DNA from: an uncultured Alloprevotella sp.
GTDB taxonomy: Bacteria > Bacteroidota > Bacteroidia > Bacteroidales > Bacteroidaceae
DNA length: 64,000 nt
NCBI GenBank assembly: GCA_944322095.1
Contig: CALUNU010000002.1
Coordinates: 124,001-188,000, forward strand
Reading direction: 5' to 3'
In this document: positions 15,929 through 24,561 of the stretch, one piece after another
Layout of the letters: each line of letters opens with the position of its first letter
Numbering within the stretch: the stretch's first letter is position 1
The notes under the pieces: generated by a model
Databases searched by the model: none
Seen by the model: only the letters and a program-made list of their open reading frames with translations
What the model was told of the DNA's origin: nothing
Translations under genes and position numbers: made by a program

Positions 15929-15959
15929 TTGGCCGTTTCGCAAAGAAGCCCTACTTTTG
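15929..15959 (+). promoter_or_regulatory. Promoter of tRNA-Pro (-33 and -7 boxes)
   Basis: TTG at 15929-15931, a 20-nt spacer and TACTTTTG at 15952-15959 match the Bacteroidota consensus TTG-N19-21-TAnnTTTG. It is the best-formed promoter in the window and ends 12 nt before the tRNA. Confidence 0.7.
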
Positions 15960-15971
15960 CAGCTGCAATCG

Positions 15972-16046
15972 CGGGGTGTAGCTCAGCCCGGTTAGAGTAC
16001 ACGTCTGGGGGGCGTGTTGTCGCTGGTTCGAATCCAGTCACCCCGA
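15972..16046 (+). tRNA. tRNA-Pro (anticodon GGG)
   Basis: A 75-nt tRNA with acceptor CGGGGTG / CACCCCG and discriminator A. D-arm AGCTCAGCCCGGTTAGAGT, anticodon loop CTGGGGG giving GGG, T-arm CTGGTTCGAATCCAG. No CCA encoded. It is a single-gene unit with its own promoter and terminator on the plus strand. Confidence 0.96.
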
Positions 16047-16056
16047 CTGCAACGCA

Positions 16057-16088
16057 CGAAGGAGTCAGGCCAAGGCCCGGCTCCTTCG
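16057..16088 (+). terminator. Terminator of tRNA-Pro
   Basis: Stem CGAAGGAG (16057-16064) / CTCCTTCG (16081-16088), with the inner arms GGCC/GGCC able to extend it, followed by CTCGTTTGT. The following 16089-16357 holds no gene I can support. It contains only a short GGCCGCC/GGCGGCC inverted repeat and the leader of the next gene. Confidence 0.65.
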
Positions 16089-16357
16089 CTCGTTTGTATG
16101 CTCGGGCCGCCGGTGGCGGCCCTACGGCGCAGGCTTTGTGCCCCCTTTGTGCGGAAAAGCCTGCCTTGTTAACATCTCTTCAATGTCTGTTTGCAATTTC
16201 GGCCTTCCCTGTGGGTATAATTCCCCCGGAAGCCTTCCGCCACGGCCGTCGTCCGTCGGGGCGTGCGGCCGTTTTTCCGTGCGGTCGCCGCTTTTTTTCG
16301 GCCTATGCCATGTTTTGGGCGGACAGGCGGCTTATTTTGCAACCAAATTTGAGAGAT

Positions 16358-18094
16358 ATGACACCAAGCATCCAACTGACAACGGCACGCCTCCTGCTCC
16401 GCACGCCGGGCACGGGCGACGCGGGCGACGTCTTCGCCCTGATGAGCGACGAGGAGATAGCCCGCAACGTGGGCTTCCGCCCCATGGCCAGCAAGAGCGA
16501 GGCCGAGGGAAAAATACGCCGCGCCATGACCGACCGCCTCATGTTTGTCATTGCCGAAAGCGCCCGTCCCGGCAGCGTCGTGGGCGTCTTCGAGGTGGCT
16601 CCGCACGTGGCTGGCACCACCGACGGCGAGAAAACCAACTATGAGATCTGCTATTTCCTCAGCAAGGAGGTGCGCGGCAAGGGCTACATGACCGAGGCCA
16701 CCGAGCGGATGAAGGCTTACCTGTTTTCGGAGCGCGCGGCCGACTCGCTCACCATAGCTGTCCTGCCGCGTAACGACGCCTCGCGCCGCGTGGCCCTGAA
16801 GTGTGGCTTCACCTATGCCGGGCTCGACCGCCAGTGTGGCCTCACGTTCCGCGACGAGTGGGTCGACTTGGAGTTCTACACGCTCGACCGCGACGAATAT
16901 CTCAACCCCGGCCGGGGCGGCGCCAAGGAGCGCGTGCACGTGGCCGAGAAGCAGAAATGGATCAACGAGGGCGGCGTGCTCTATCCCATACCGGGCTACG
17001 CCACCCTGCTGCCCGGCCCGGGGCGGGGCATCTTCCGCATCAACGAAGAGCCGCGCACAAAGCGCCTCGGCCTGGAAAAGATAGACGAGACGTTCGTTTT
17101 CCCCTTCAAGCTCTACGACCTCGACTGCGAGGACGTCATGAACCGCATCATCAGGACGTGGACGTCGGACGTCTTCGCGGCGAGCAATAAAAACCTGGGC
17201 GTCATCTTCAACGGCCTGAAAGGCACGGGCAAGACCATTGCGGCCAAGCTGCTCTGCAACCGCCTGGGGCTGCCGGTGGTGGTCGTCTCGAAGCCCTTGG
17301 ATGGGATGTTGGAGTTTGTGCAGTCGCTCTGCTTCGAGTGTGTGGTGCTCATCGACGAGGCCGAAAAGACCTTCAGCGACGAGCGCGAGGTGCTACTCAA
17401 AATGATCGACGGCGTCTACAACGCCAGCCGCAAGCTCTACGTGCTCACTACCAACCGCCTGACGGTCGACGAGAACCTTCTGGGACGTCCAGGCCGTATC
17501 CGTTACATCAAGGAGTTTTCCAATCTTTCGCCCAAGGCCGTCAGCGACGTCATCGACGACAACCTGCACGACCTCTCCCTGAAGGACGACGTGCTCCGTC
17601 TGGTCGATACGTTGGAAATCTCCACGATCGACATCTTGAAGTCGGTCATCGAGGAGTGTAACATCACGGGCGAAGTGCCCGCCGGCGCGCTGATGAACAT
17701 CCCCAAGGCCAAATACAGGATACGCCTCGTCACGTTCGACGGGTTGGAGCTTCCCCTGCACCGCGCGCTCCGCGAGTTTGTGGCGGCCCGGCTGAGCCCC
17801 TACGAAACGGTGGAGCAGTGGCTCCTCAAGTCCGCCCCTGCTGCCGGCGGCGAGAGCGACGAGCGCAACAAGGAGGCTGTGGAGAAAAAGTTCGACTGCA
17901 AGATCGGCTTCCAGGTCCAGCCCTCCGTGAGTCCCGTCCTTTACGTCGGCCAGCCCCTGCGCTATGGCAACGTGGGCACCGAGCCCGACAAGCTTGGCTT
18001 CTTTACGATCGAAAGCGACTGGGACGAGCCTGAGCTCTACTGCCTGGGCAACCGCTCGGAGCAGCCCTCGCTCTATCGCGGCAGCCTCTGCTGA
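16358..18094 (+). CDS. GNAT acetyltransferase fused to AAA+ ATPase
   Basis: A 578-residue protein with two enzyme domains in one uninterrupted frame. Residues 1-180 form a RimJ/RimL-type GNAT fold: TARLLLRTPGTGDAGDVFALM at the start and the acetyl-CoA loop EVRGKGYMTEA (about 104-114). Residues 185-480 form an AAA+ domain: Walker A GLKGTGKT (286-293), Walker B VVLIDEAEK (D333, E334), sensor-1 TTNR (N366), and an arginine-rich GRPGRIRY (376-383). The last 100 residues match nothing I know. It is on the opposite strand from its neighbours, between tRNA-Pro and lpxB, with its own terminator. Similar stand-alone ATPases occur in phages (from memory). A mobile origin near a tRNA is possible, but I see no integrase or att site. 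Confidence 0.8.
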   Translation: MTPSIQLTTARLLLRTPGTGDAGDVFALMSDEEIARNVGFRPMASKSEAEGKIRRAMTDRLMFVIAESARPGSVVGVFEVAPHVAGTTDGEKTNYEICYFLSKEVRGKGYMTEATERMKAYLFSERAADSLTIAVLPRNDASRRVALKCGFTYAGLDRQCGLTFRDEWVDLEFYTLDRDEYLNPGRGGAKERVHVAEKQKWINEGGVLYPIPGYATLLPGPGRGIFRINEEPRTKRLGLEKIDETFVFPFKLYDLDCEDVMNRIIRTWTSDVFAASNKNLGVIFNGLKGTGKTIAAKLLCNRLGLPVVVVSKPLDGMLEFVQSLCFECVVLIDEAEKTFSDEREVLLKMIDGVYNASRKLYVLTTNRLTVDENLLGRPGRIRYIKEFSNLSPKAVSDVIDDNLHDLSLKDDVLRLVDTLEISTIDILKSVIEECNITGEVPAGALMNIPKAKYRIRLVTFDGLELPLHRALREFVAARLSPYETVEQWLLKSAPAAGGESDERNKEAVEKKFDCKIGFQVQPSVSPVLYVGQPLRYGNVGTEPDKLGFFTIESDWDEPELYCLGNRSEQPSLYRGSLC

Positions 18095-18129
18095 GGCGCC
18101 TGACGTGGCGGCCCTGCACGATGCAACGC

Positions 18130-18182
18130 GGCGCGCCCGCTCTTTCCAACGGTGGAAGAGCGGGCGCGCCGTCTGTTTTTTC
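18130..18182 (+). terminator. Strong intrinsic terminator of the GNAT-AAA gene
   Basis: A perfect 15-bp stem, GGCGCGCCCGCTCTT (18130-18144) / AAGAGCGGGCGCGCC (18156-18170), an 11-nt loop, then GTCTGTTTTTTCT. It also lies 40 bp beyond the stop of the convergent lpxB gene and may serve both. Confidence 0.9.
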
Positions 18183-18221
18183 TGAGCCGCAGCGGGGCTG
18201 TGGCGGTTGCGTGCGGGGGGG

Positions 18222-19397
18222 TCAGCCCTTGCGGCCTGCGCCGAGGCGTTCGGCCATTTCGCGTGCGGCGCGGTCGGGGGCTCCCGGCGGCCCCAGGCGG
18301 CGGGCCATGCGGCCGTAGCCTTCGAGCATGGGCTCGCGGGCCGCTCCGCCGGGCAGGATGGCGGCCAGCTCGGCTTCCAGGCGGCGGGGCGTCATGGTGT
18401 CGGCCACGAGCTCGGGCACCACCTCTTCGTCGCACACGAGGTTGACCAGCGAAACGTAGCGCACGTGGAGCAGGCGCCGGCGCAGGGCGCCCACGATGCG
18501 GGGGCAGGGCGTGCGGTAGCACACCACCTGGGGCACGCCTAGCAGGGCGGTTTCGAGCGTGGCCGTGCCCGAGGTGACGAGGGCCGCCGTGGCGTGGGCG
18601 AGCAGCGGGTAGGTTTCGTCGCGCACGACGTGCAGGGGCAGCTCCTCCCGCCCGGGCAGGGCCGCGAGCAGGCCTTCGTAGAAGCGGCGGTGCAGCGACG
18701 GGGCGGCAGCCACGACGAGCTGGTAGCCGCGGCGGGCGTGGGGCAGCGCCGCGCGGCACATGGGCAGCAGGTTGCGCTTCACCTCTTGCGTGCGGCTGCC
18801 GGCCAGCAGGGCGATGACGGGGCGCGCGGGGTCGAGGCCCGTGCGGGCGGCAAAGGCCTCGAAGCCCTCGCTGTACGACGAGCGGAAGGCGGCCACCTCG
18901 TCGACCGTGGGGTTGCCCACGTACGACACGGGGTAGTGGTGTTTCTTCTCGAAAAAGTCGGTTTCGAAGGGCAGGATGGAGAACAGGCGGTCGACGTATC
19001 GGCGTATGGCCTTGATGCGTCCCTCCTTCCAGGCCCATATTTTGGGCGAAATGTAGTAGAAAACGGGGCAGATGGCCGCGCGGTGGACGTAGCGGGCCAT
19101 CTTCAGGTTGAAGCCCGGGTAGTCGACGAGGATGACAGCGTCGGGCTGCCAGCGGCGGATGGCCTCTTGGCAGCGCTTCATGCCGGCGAGGATGCGCGGC
19201 AGGTGGAGCAGGACGGGCACGAAGCCCATGTAGGCCAGCGAGCTGTAATGGCAGAGGCGCACGCCGCCTGCACGGCTCATCAGGTCGCCGCCGTAGAAGC
19301 GGAACGAGGCGTCGGCGTCGAGGCGCCGCAGGGCTTCCATCAGGTGGGCGGCGTGCAGGTCGCCGCTGGCCTCGCCTACGATGAGAAAATACTTCAT
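18222..19397 (-). CDS. lpxB: Lipid-A-disaccharide synthase
   Basis: A 391-residue GT19 enzyme that joins UDP-2,3-diacylglucosamine and lipid X to make the lipid A disaccharide at the inner membrane. Family motifs: MKYFLIVGEASGDLHAAHLM at the start, DYPGFNLKMARYVH, YYISPKIWAWKEGR, YVGNPTVDE, and LAGSRTQEVKRNLLPM. Length is normal. It ends an envelope operon after an ABC ATPase and two glycosyltransferases, so supply of lipid A and its modification may be coordinated. Confidence 0.95.
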   Translation of the reverse strand: MKYFLIVGEASGDLHAAHLMEALRRLDADASFRFYGGDLMSRAGGVRLCHYSSLAYMGFVPVLLHLPRILAGMKRCQEAIRRWQPDAVILVDYPGFNLKMARYVHRAAICPVFYYISPKIWAWKEGRIKAIRRYVDRLFSILPFETDFFEKKHHYPVSYVGNPTVDEVAAFRSSYSEGFEAFAARTGLDPARPVIALLAGSRTQEVKRNLLPMCRAALPHARRGYQLVVAAAPSLHRRFYEGLLAALPGREELPLHVVRDETYPLLAHATAALVTSGTATLETALLGVPQVVCYRTPCPRIVGALRRRLLHVRYVSLVNLVCDEEVVPELVADTMTPRRLEAELAAILPGGAAREPMLEGYGRMARRLGPPGAPDRAAREMAERLGAGRKG

Positions 19398-19455
19398 GTC
19401 TGTCGGTTTTCGGGGGAAAGAGGGGGCTGCCGTCCGCGTGCCGGGCGCGCGGCCC

Positions 19456-20106
19456 CTAAACGATGCGGCCGTCCAGCATGTGGATGGTGCGGTCGGTGGT
19501 TTGGGCCAGGCTCTCGTCGTGGGTGACGATGACGAACGTCTGGTCGAAGCGGTCGCGCAGGTCGAAGAACAGGCGGTGCAGCTCTTCGCGGTTGTGCGTG
19601 TCGAGGCTTCCCGAGGGCTCGTCGGCCAGGATGACGTCGGGGCTGTTGAGCAGGGCGCGGGCCACGGCCACCCGTTGCTTTTCGCCGCCCGAGAGCTCGG
19701 CGGGCTTGTGGTCGGCGCGGTCGGCAAGGCCCATGTAGTCGAGCAGTTCGCGGGCGCGGCTGCGCACCTCGCGCTTGGGCCGCCGGGCGATGAGGCCGGG
19801 CATCATCACGTTCTCGAGGGCCGTAAACTCGCCCAGCAGCTGGTGAAACTGGAAGACGAAGCCCAGGTGCAGGTTGCGGAAGCGGGCCAGTTCGAGGCGG
19901 CCCATCGAGAGCACGTCGGTGCCGTTGATGCGCAGCGTGCCGCTGTCGGGCTTGTAGAGCGTGCCCATCACTTGCAGCAGGGTGGTTTTGCCCGCGCCGC
20001 TGGGGCCTACGATGCTCACTACCTCGCGCCGGTTGATGTGCAGGTCTATTCCTTTGAGCACTTCGAGCGCTCCGAAGGATTTGTGGATGTCTTTGAGTTC
20101 TATCAT
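19456..20106 (-). CDS. ABC transporter ATP-binding protein (LolD/FtsE-like)
   Basis: A 216-residue ATPase. Walker [10 protein letters not shown] (34-42), Q-loop FVFQFHQLL, signature [15 protein letters not shown], Walker [13 protein letters not shown], and the switch His in VIVTHDESL. Closest in pattern to LolD/MacB-type subunits (Phe-Gln-Phe-His-Q-loop and short length), which move lipoproteins or act at the envelope. No permease gene is adjacent, so its membrane partner is encoded elsewhere. It lies 58 bp before lpxB and 61 bp after the GT39 gene. Confidence 0.88.
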   Translation of the reverse strand: MIELKDIHKSFGALEVLKGIDLHINRREVVSIVGPSGAGKTTLLQVMGTLYKPDSGTLRINGTDVLSMGRLELARFRNLHLGFVFQFHQLLGEFTALENVMMPGLIARRPKREVRSRARELLDYMGLADRADHKPAELSGGEKQRVAVARALLNSPDVILADEPSGSLDTHNREELHRLFFDLRDRFDQTFVIVTHDESLAQTTDRTIHMLDGRIV

Positions 20107-20167
20107 GTGTGGGGGTTGCTTCTTGTGGCGCCGGGGCCGCCGGCCGCGGCGCGCTGCCGGGGCAAAA

Positions 20168-21973
20168 TTACGATATTCCGACGGATGGGGCAACGGCCGG
20201 TGCCGCGTGCGCCCGGCTCGCAGGCTGCCCGTGGGCTGCGGGCGTGGCTGGGCCGGGCGCCGCCGTGCGGCGGAAGCGGTAGAGGCGCACCACCTTGCGG
20301 TCGTCGCAGCTCTTGTGGCCCGAGTCGTACGCGAGCTCGGCGGTGTAGCCCGCGTGGGTGCGCAGGAAGGTGTCGATGTCGTCGTTGCCTGCGATGAGCC
20401 ATCCCTCGGCCGGGCGGAAGGCATCGAACGGCACGACGCGGTCGCCCAGGTAGAAGTTGATGGTGAAGGGGTGCATGCGGTTGCCCTCCACCTGGTCGGT
20501 GCGATAGGAGAAGAGTCGTCCCTCGGGCACGAGGGCTTCGATGCGCCGGGCCACGGCGCGGTCGCTCTTGACGCGCAGCACGGCCGGCTGGTAGAAGCCG
20601 TCGAGCCCCATGTAGACGGCTGCCACGATGCCGATGGTGAGCCCCACGACGGTGCGCCCGCCGGCCCCGCGGCCGAGGGCGCGCCAGAGCAGCACGGCCC
20701 CCACGGCGGGCAGGGCCACGAGCACGGCGGCCCACCACGTGAGGGGCTCCGTGGCCAGGGCCTGCACGTAGGCCGCGTTTTCGGCCCCGTGGCGCCCTGC
20801 GAAGAGCGCGTCGGGCACGAGGCCGGCGAGCACGGCCGCATAGGTGAGCACGAGCAGCACGCCCAGCGCCCCCATGACGCCGCCGAAGGCCTTGACCGCC
20901 GCGCGGTGGCGGCGCCAGAGCCACATGACGTACTCGGCCAGGAAATAGCCCAGGAAGGGATAGACGGGGAGCAGATAGACGCTGCGTTTGCTCTTGGGGA
21001 TGCAGTAGAACACGAAGATGACCACGAAGCTCACCAGCGTGAAGAGGCGCACGGGGTCGGCTTCGCGCACGCGCCGGCGCAGCCGCTGCCACCAGCCGGG
21101 CTGCCACGAGGGCTTGGCGGGGCGCAGGGCGAAAAGCGAGAAGACCGCCAGCAGCGTGTAGGGCACGAAGCCCGCCACGATGGTCACGACGTTGTACCAG
21201 GCGGGGTTTTCGTGCGAGGCGTAGGTCATCTTGCCCAGCAGGCGGTAGACGTTTTCCTCCATGACGAGGGCCAGGAAGGCGTCGCCCCCCTGGCGCCACG
21301 CTGCCACGTACCACAGCAGCGGCAGCACGCACGAGGCCAGCCCCACGCCGGCCAGCTGCACGAGCGGGCGCAGGGCCCCCTGGCCGCGCAGCCACCAGAA
21401 CACCCACACGACCATGCAGGGCAGCGCCGCCCCCACGGGCCCCTTGGTGAGGAAGGCGGCGCTCAGGCAGAGCACGGCCACCCAGGGCACGCCGCGCCGT
21501 CCCCGCTCGCCCCACACGTAGAGGGCATAGAGCGAGAGCACCATCATGGCGGCCAGCACCATGTCGACGCGGCAGTTGACGCCCGCGCGGTGCACCTCGA
21601 ACGTGGTGAGCGTGAGCAGGGCCGCCAGCATGGCCGGGGCAGCGCCGCGCCGGCGGGCATAGAAGCGGTAGCCCGCGAGCGTCATCACCGTGAGCGCCAC
21701 GGCCGACGGCAGGCGCGACGTATATTCGCTCACCCCGCCCGCCAGCGCCGAGAAGGCGGCCACGAGCCAATGGAAGAAAGGCGGCTTAAAGGCCATCTCC
21801 GTGCCGTTGTTGAGGGCCAGAATCCAGTTGCCGCTGTGGAGCATCGACATGGCCACCACGGCTTCGCGCGGCTCGCCGCGCGTGTGAAAGGGCGTGAGGC
21901 CCATAAACAGGAAGAGGAAGAGGATGCAAAAGGCCAGGAGCCACCATCCGTAATGTTTTTCGCGTATTTCCAT
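20168..21973 (-). CDS. Glycosyltransferase family 39 / ArnT-like membrane transferase
   Basis: A 601-residue polytopic inner-membrane protein with about 11-12 hydrophobic segments. The first periplasmic loop has [18 protein letters not shown], with the acidic Glu-Pro-Arg triplet typical of GT-C enzymes, then [10 protein letters not shown] and a YTSRLPSA motif. GT39/ArnT relatives transfer sugars (for example aminoarabinose or mannose) from polyprenyl phosphate to lipid A, glycans or protein. Context with lpxB favours lipid A or LPS. The actual sugar is unknown. Confidence 0.85.
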   Translation of the reverse strand: MEIREKHYGWWLLAFCILFLFLFMGLTPFHTRGEPREAVVAMSMLHSGNWILALNNGTEMAFKPPFFHWLVAAFSALAGGVSEYTSRLPSAVALTVMTLAGYRFYARRRGAAPAMLAALLTLTTFEVHRAGVNCRVDMVLAAMMVLSLYALYVWGERGRRGVPWVAVLCLSAAFLTKGPVGAALPCMVVWVFWWLRGQGALRPLVQLAGVGLASCVLPLLWYVAAWRQGGDAFLALVMEENVYRLLGKMTYASHENPAWYNVVTIVAGFVPYTLLAVFSLFALRPAKPSWQPGWWQRLRRRVREADPVRLFTLVSFVVIFVFYCIPKSKRSVYLLPVYPFLGYFLAEYVMWLWRRHRAAVKAFGGVMGALGVLLVLTYAAVLAGLVPDALFAGRHGAENAAYVQALATEPLTWWAAVLVALPAVGAVLLWRALGRGAGGRTVVGLTIGIVAAVYMGLDGFYQPAVLRVKSDRAVARRIEALVPEGRLFSYRTDQVEGNRMHPFTINFYLGDRVVPFDAFRPAEGWLIAGNDDIDTFLRTHAGYTAELAYDSGHKSCDDRKVVRLYRFRRTAAPGPATPAAHGQPASRAHAAPAVAPSVGIS

Positions 21974-22010
21974 GCTGTTGCGTCTGACGTATATATATAA
22001 GGAGTGGGCC

Positions 22011-23021
22011 TCAGAGCTGTCCGCTCGTGCGGAAATATTGCTCCATGACCATGAGCTGTATGAGCTCCTCGCGCCGGCGGTCGCGGAACTGGGCCACATA
22101 CTCGTGGGCGTGGCGCAGGATGGCTTCGGCCTCGTCGGGGTGGTCGCAGTAGTGGCGCAGCTTCTCTTCGAGGTCGGCAAAGTCGTCGCGCACCTCGACG
22201 TAGTGGTAGCCGGGGCGCAGCCTGCCCTCCATAAACCACGTCTCGCACGTGGGGCGTGGCATGACGGCCAGCGAATTGGACGACATCACCCATTTCAGGT
22301 TCGAGGCCACGTCGTTTCCCTCCAATGCCATGATGAATTTATAATCCAAGTGCTGGCGAATGGTCTTTTTCTCCGTCATCCAGGCCTCGGGGCAGCCCTC
22401 GTTGCGGCCCACGACGCCGCAGTCGCACAGGGGGTGGCCGAAGAAGCGTTCGAGAAACGCCGTGCGCAGGCGGCTCTGGCGTATCTTGCCGCGGAAGATG
22501 GCGCGGTCCTGCTTTTGGCGGAAGGGCACGGGGTCGTCCACGAACATGAAGTGGCGCAGCTTGTCGAGCTTGAGCACCACCGAGTTGCGGTTGTCGGGGG
22601 TGAGCAGGCGGCTCTTCACGACGGTGGGCTCGGGCGGCGTAAAGTAGACGTCGCCGGGCAGGAAGTTCCACCGCAGCTTCGGCGGGAACCACCGCGTCAC
22701 GTCGTGCTGGTCCAGGAAGTAGGCCGTGTGGAACGTACCGGGGCGGAAGCCGTCGAGCGGCCCGCGATACATGAGCCAGCTGCGCTCGCGGCGGCACACG
22801 TCGTCGGCGTCAAGCTGCCACGGCCCGTCCACGCGGTTATAGTAGGCCGCGCGGTCGCACATGTAGCGGTAGTCGGGGCGGCGCCGCGCCTCGTCCAGCA
22901 GTCGCTCGCGCCGTGCGCGGTAGAAGGCGTCGGGAACGAGCAGCCCGGCAAAGCCCATGGCAAAATGAAGGCTCTTGACGGGCTTCCCGCTGCGTAGCTT
23001 GTATAGGAGACGGTCGCTCAT
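22011..23021 (-). CDS. Glycosyltransferase family 90 (CAP10-like)
   Basis: A 336-residue protein without signal peptide. Motifs RAIFRGKIRQSRLR, GHPLCDCGVVGRNEGCPE, LDYKFIMALEGNDVASNLKW and MSSNSLAVMPRP match the LPS-modifying GT90/CAP10 group: the EGNDVASNLKW region is the nucleotide-sugar pocket, and GND/SSNS are highly conserved. Related bacterial enzymes add sugars to LPS core or lipid A. First gene of the operon GT90 - GT39 - ABC ATPase - lpxB, with a TAACTTTG box 43 nt upstream. Confidence 0.85.
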   Translation of the reverse strand: MSDRLLYKLRSGKPVKSLHFAMGFAGLLVPDAFYRARRERLLDEARRRPDYRYMCDRAAYYNRVDGPWQLDADDVCRRERSWLMYRGPLDGFRPGTFHTAYFLDQHDVTRWFPPKLRWNFLPGDVYFTPPEPTVVKSRLLTPDNRNSVVLKLDKLRHFMFVDDPVPFRQKQDRAIFRGKIRQSRLRTAFLERFFGHPLCDCGVVGRNEGCPEAWMTEKKTIRQHLDYKFIMALEGNDVASNLKWVMSSNSLAVMPRPTCETWFMEGRLRPGYHYVEVRDDFADLEEKLRHYCDHPDEAEAILRHAHEYVAQFRDRRREELIQLMVMEQYFRTSGQL

Positions 23022-23063
23022 GGGAGAGAACGTTTAAGCGTTTGCGTTGAAAGAATGATACGG

Positions 23064-23071
23064 CAAAGTTA
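23064..23071 (-). promoter_or_regulatory. -7 box of the GT90-lpxB operon
   Basis: Minus-strand TAACTTTG ends 42 nt before the GT90 start codon. Confidence 0.55.
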
Positions 23072-23148
23072 AGGCTTTTCGCCCACATAGGCCGCCGTGC
23101 CGCCGTTTTTTCGCAGCCGGCCCCTGCGCCCCTTTTTGCCGGCCCCAC

Positions 23149-23497
23149 GCTGCTTTTTTAACACGGAGAATCGATTATTTTCGAGCGCAATGTCAGTTGC
23201 TCGCATTTAAGCGAAAATCAGAAAGTCTTGATAATGATATATATCCGTGGAATGCTCTTTTGTGAAACACGCTCGAAACGCCATTTTCGCCACTATATGG
23301 CGCAAATCGCAGGGAATTTTCCTCTGAAAAGTGCCCATGGAACGAAATTTCCATGGGATGGAACGGCCGATCCATGGGATGGAAATCGAAATCCAAGGGA
23401 TGGATCGGCCGAGATCCCCCGTCCCGCCGCTTTTCCAACGCTAAAAGGCGGACGGGCATGGGTGTCCGCATTAACAGTTTGCCATATAGCGCACAAG
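23149..23497 (-). repeat. Dispersed intergenic repeat of about 350 bp, copy 3
   Basis: Same orientation as copy 2. More diverged from copies 1 and 2 than these are from each other, notably in the CTCGCATTTAAGCGAAAATC and CCGTCCCGCCGC segments, and it carries a stop in the frame the other two keep open. The modules CCATGGGATGG, CACTATATGGCGCAAATCG and TTGCCATATAGCGCACA remain. Confidence 0.75.
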
Positions 23498-23840
23498 GCA
23501 TCGCGGCGGCAAAAGCATCGCCTTAGGAGGGGCGGCATTCCTGCCGCCCACACTGCCGCATGGCCATAGGAGGGGCGCCTTTCTTGGCGCCCACACTGCC
23601 GCATGGCCCACCGACGGAGGAAAAGAATGCCGGGGCGGGGCTGACGCCCCGAGCTGTGGGCGGCAGGAATGCCGCCCCTCCTATACAGCCTCGCGGCATG
23701 TGCGGCCCCAAGGGGGCCGACCTATCAGTAACCGCGGGTGGAGCGAAGCGGAACCCGCGGAACACACGCATCCCACGTGTATAGCCTCGAAGAGGCGTGC
23801 ATGCCATGCGCCACCGCGGGCATGGCGACCTCACCACTTG
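23498..23840. repeat. Mosaic of short palindromes, related to 2601-2850
   Basis: No gene supported. Contains a half-copy of the GGAGGGGCGGCA hairpin (23523 onward), two CACACTGCCGCATGGCC repeats, a full GGCGGCAGGAATGCCGCC hairpin (23651-23683 region), then a stretch from about 23690 to 23832 that matches 2685-2850 closely (CCAAGGGGGCCGACCTATCA, CCGCGGGTGGAGCGAAGCGG, ATAGCCTCGAAGAGGCGTGC). Confidence 0.6.
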
Positions 23841-24026
23841 CCTTGCACTAACTTTGGCAGGGCCCAAGTTAGGCTGCGGCTCGGAAAAGTAAGAAAAATC
23901 AAGCTTTCTCTTACTTTTCTCTCGCCTTGCACTAACTTTGGCAGGGCCCAAGTTAGGCTGCGGTTCGGAAAAGTAAGAAAAACCAAGCTTTCTCTTACTT
24001 TTCTCTTGCCTTGCACTAACTTTGCA
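23841..24026 (+). promoter_or_regulatory. Tandem 84-bp promoter units upstream of tsaE
   Basis: Two full 84-bp units (23841-23924, 23925-24008) and the start of a third (24009-24026). Each begins CCTTGCACTAACTTTG, so three exact TAACTTTG -7 boxes stand at 23849, 23933 and 24017, spaced 84 bp apart. The two full units differ at only about three positions. Each carries the inverted repeat AAAAGTAAGAAAA / TTTCTCTTACTTTT. The last box is 45 nt before the tsaE start codon. Any or all boxes could fire. Confidence 0.75.
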
Positions 24027-24068
24027 GGGCCGCGGACGATGGTGTGCGCGGACTGATCTTTATTATGC

Positions 24069-24482
24069 ATGGAACTGATTGTAAAAACTTTGGACGAACT
24101 TTCCGGCGCGGCCCGTACGTTTGTAGGCGAGATGGGCGATAACACGGTCTTTGCCTTTTACGGAAAAATGGGGGCGGGAAAAACGACGTTCATCAAGGCC
24201 CTGTGCGAGACGCTGGGCGTGACGGACGTCATCAACTCGCCCACGTTTTCCATCGTCAACGAGTATCGCGCCGACGGGACGGGGGAACTGATTTACCACT
24301 TCGACTTCTATCGCATCAAGAAATTGGAGGAAGTGTACGACATGGGCTACGAGGACTATTTCTTCTCGGGCGCGGTGTGCTTCATCGAGTGGCCCGAGCT
24401 CATCGAGGAGCTCTTGCCGGCCGATGCCGTGCGCGTGCGCGTGGACGAACTGGACGGCGGCGCGCGGCGCATCGCCTGGTGA
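24069..24482 (+). CDS. tsaE: tRNA threonylcarbamoyladenosine (t6A) biosynthesis ATPase TsaE
   Basis: A 137-residue ATPase that works with TsaB and TsaD in adding threonylcarbamoyl to A37 of ANN-decoding tRNAs. Walker [10 protein letters not shown] (about 35-43), then the conserved [14 protein letters not shown] switch-like segment, [24 protein letters not shown], and [14 protein letters not shown]. Length is typical. It is one of few plus-strand genes here and is preceded by tandem promoter repeats. Confidence 0.95.
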   Translation: MELIVKTLDELSGAARTFVGEMGDNTVFAFYGKMGAGKTTFIKALCETLGVTDVINSPTFSIVNEYRADGTGELIYHFDFYRIKKLEEVYDMGYEDYFFSGAVCFIEWPELIEELLPADAVRVRVDELDGGARRIAW

Positions 24483-24499
24483 GCGCTGCATTGCCTGCT

Positions 24500-24543
24500 A
24501 ACGTGAGCCCCCCGCAACCGGCCGGTTGCGGGGGGCTCACGTT
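24500..24543. terminator. Perfect 44-bp palindrome, bidirectional terminator
   Basis: Arms of 22 nt with no loop (AACGTGAGCCCCCCGCAACC / its complement). It lies between the convergent stops of tsaE (24482) and the HAD gene (24562). In RNA a hairpin with a small loop forms from either strand. No long T-tract follows, so efficiency is uncertain. Confidence 0.7.
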
Positions 24544-24561
24544 GGGGGGAGATGGGCGGGC

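Noticed and set aside
15044..16357. An in-frame extension of the GNAT-AAA gene upstream of 16358
   Set aside because: It crosses tRNA-Pro and its terminator and is antisense to the epimerase gene. The Met at 16358 begins a normal GNAT domain.
15972..18094. Possible integrated element at tRNA-Pro carrying the GNAT-AAA gene
   Set aside because: No integrase and no repeat of the tRNA 3' end were seen downstream. Kept only as a remote possibility.
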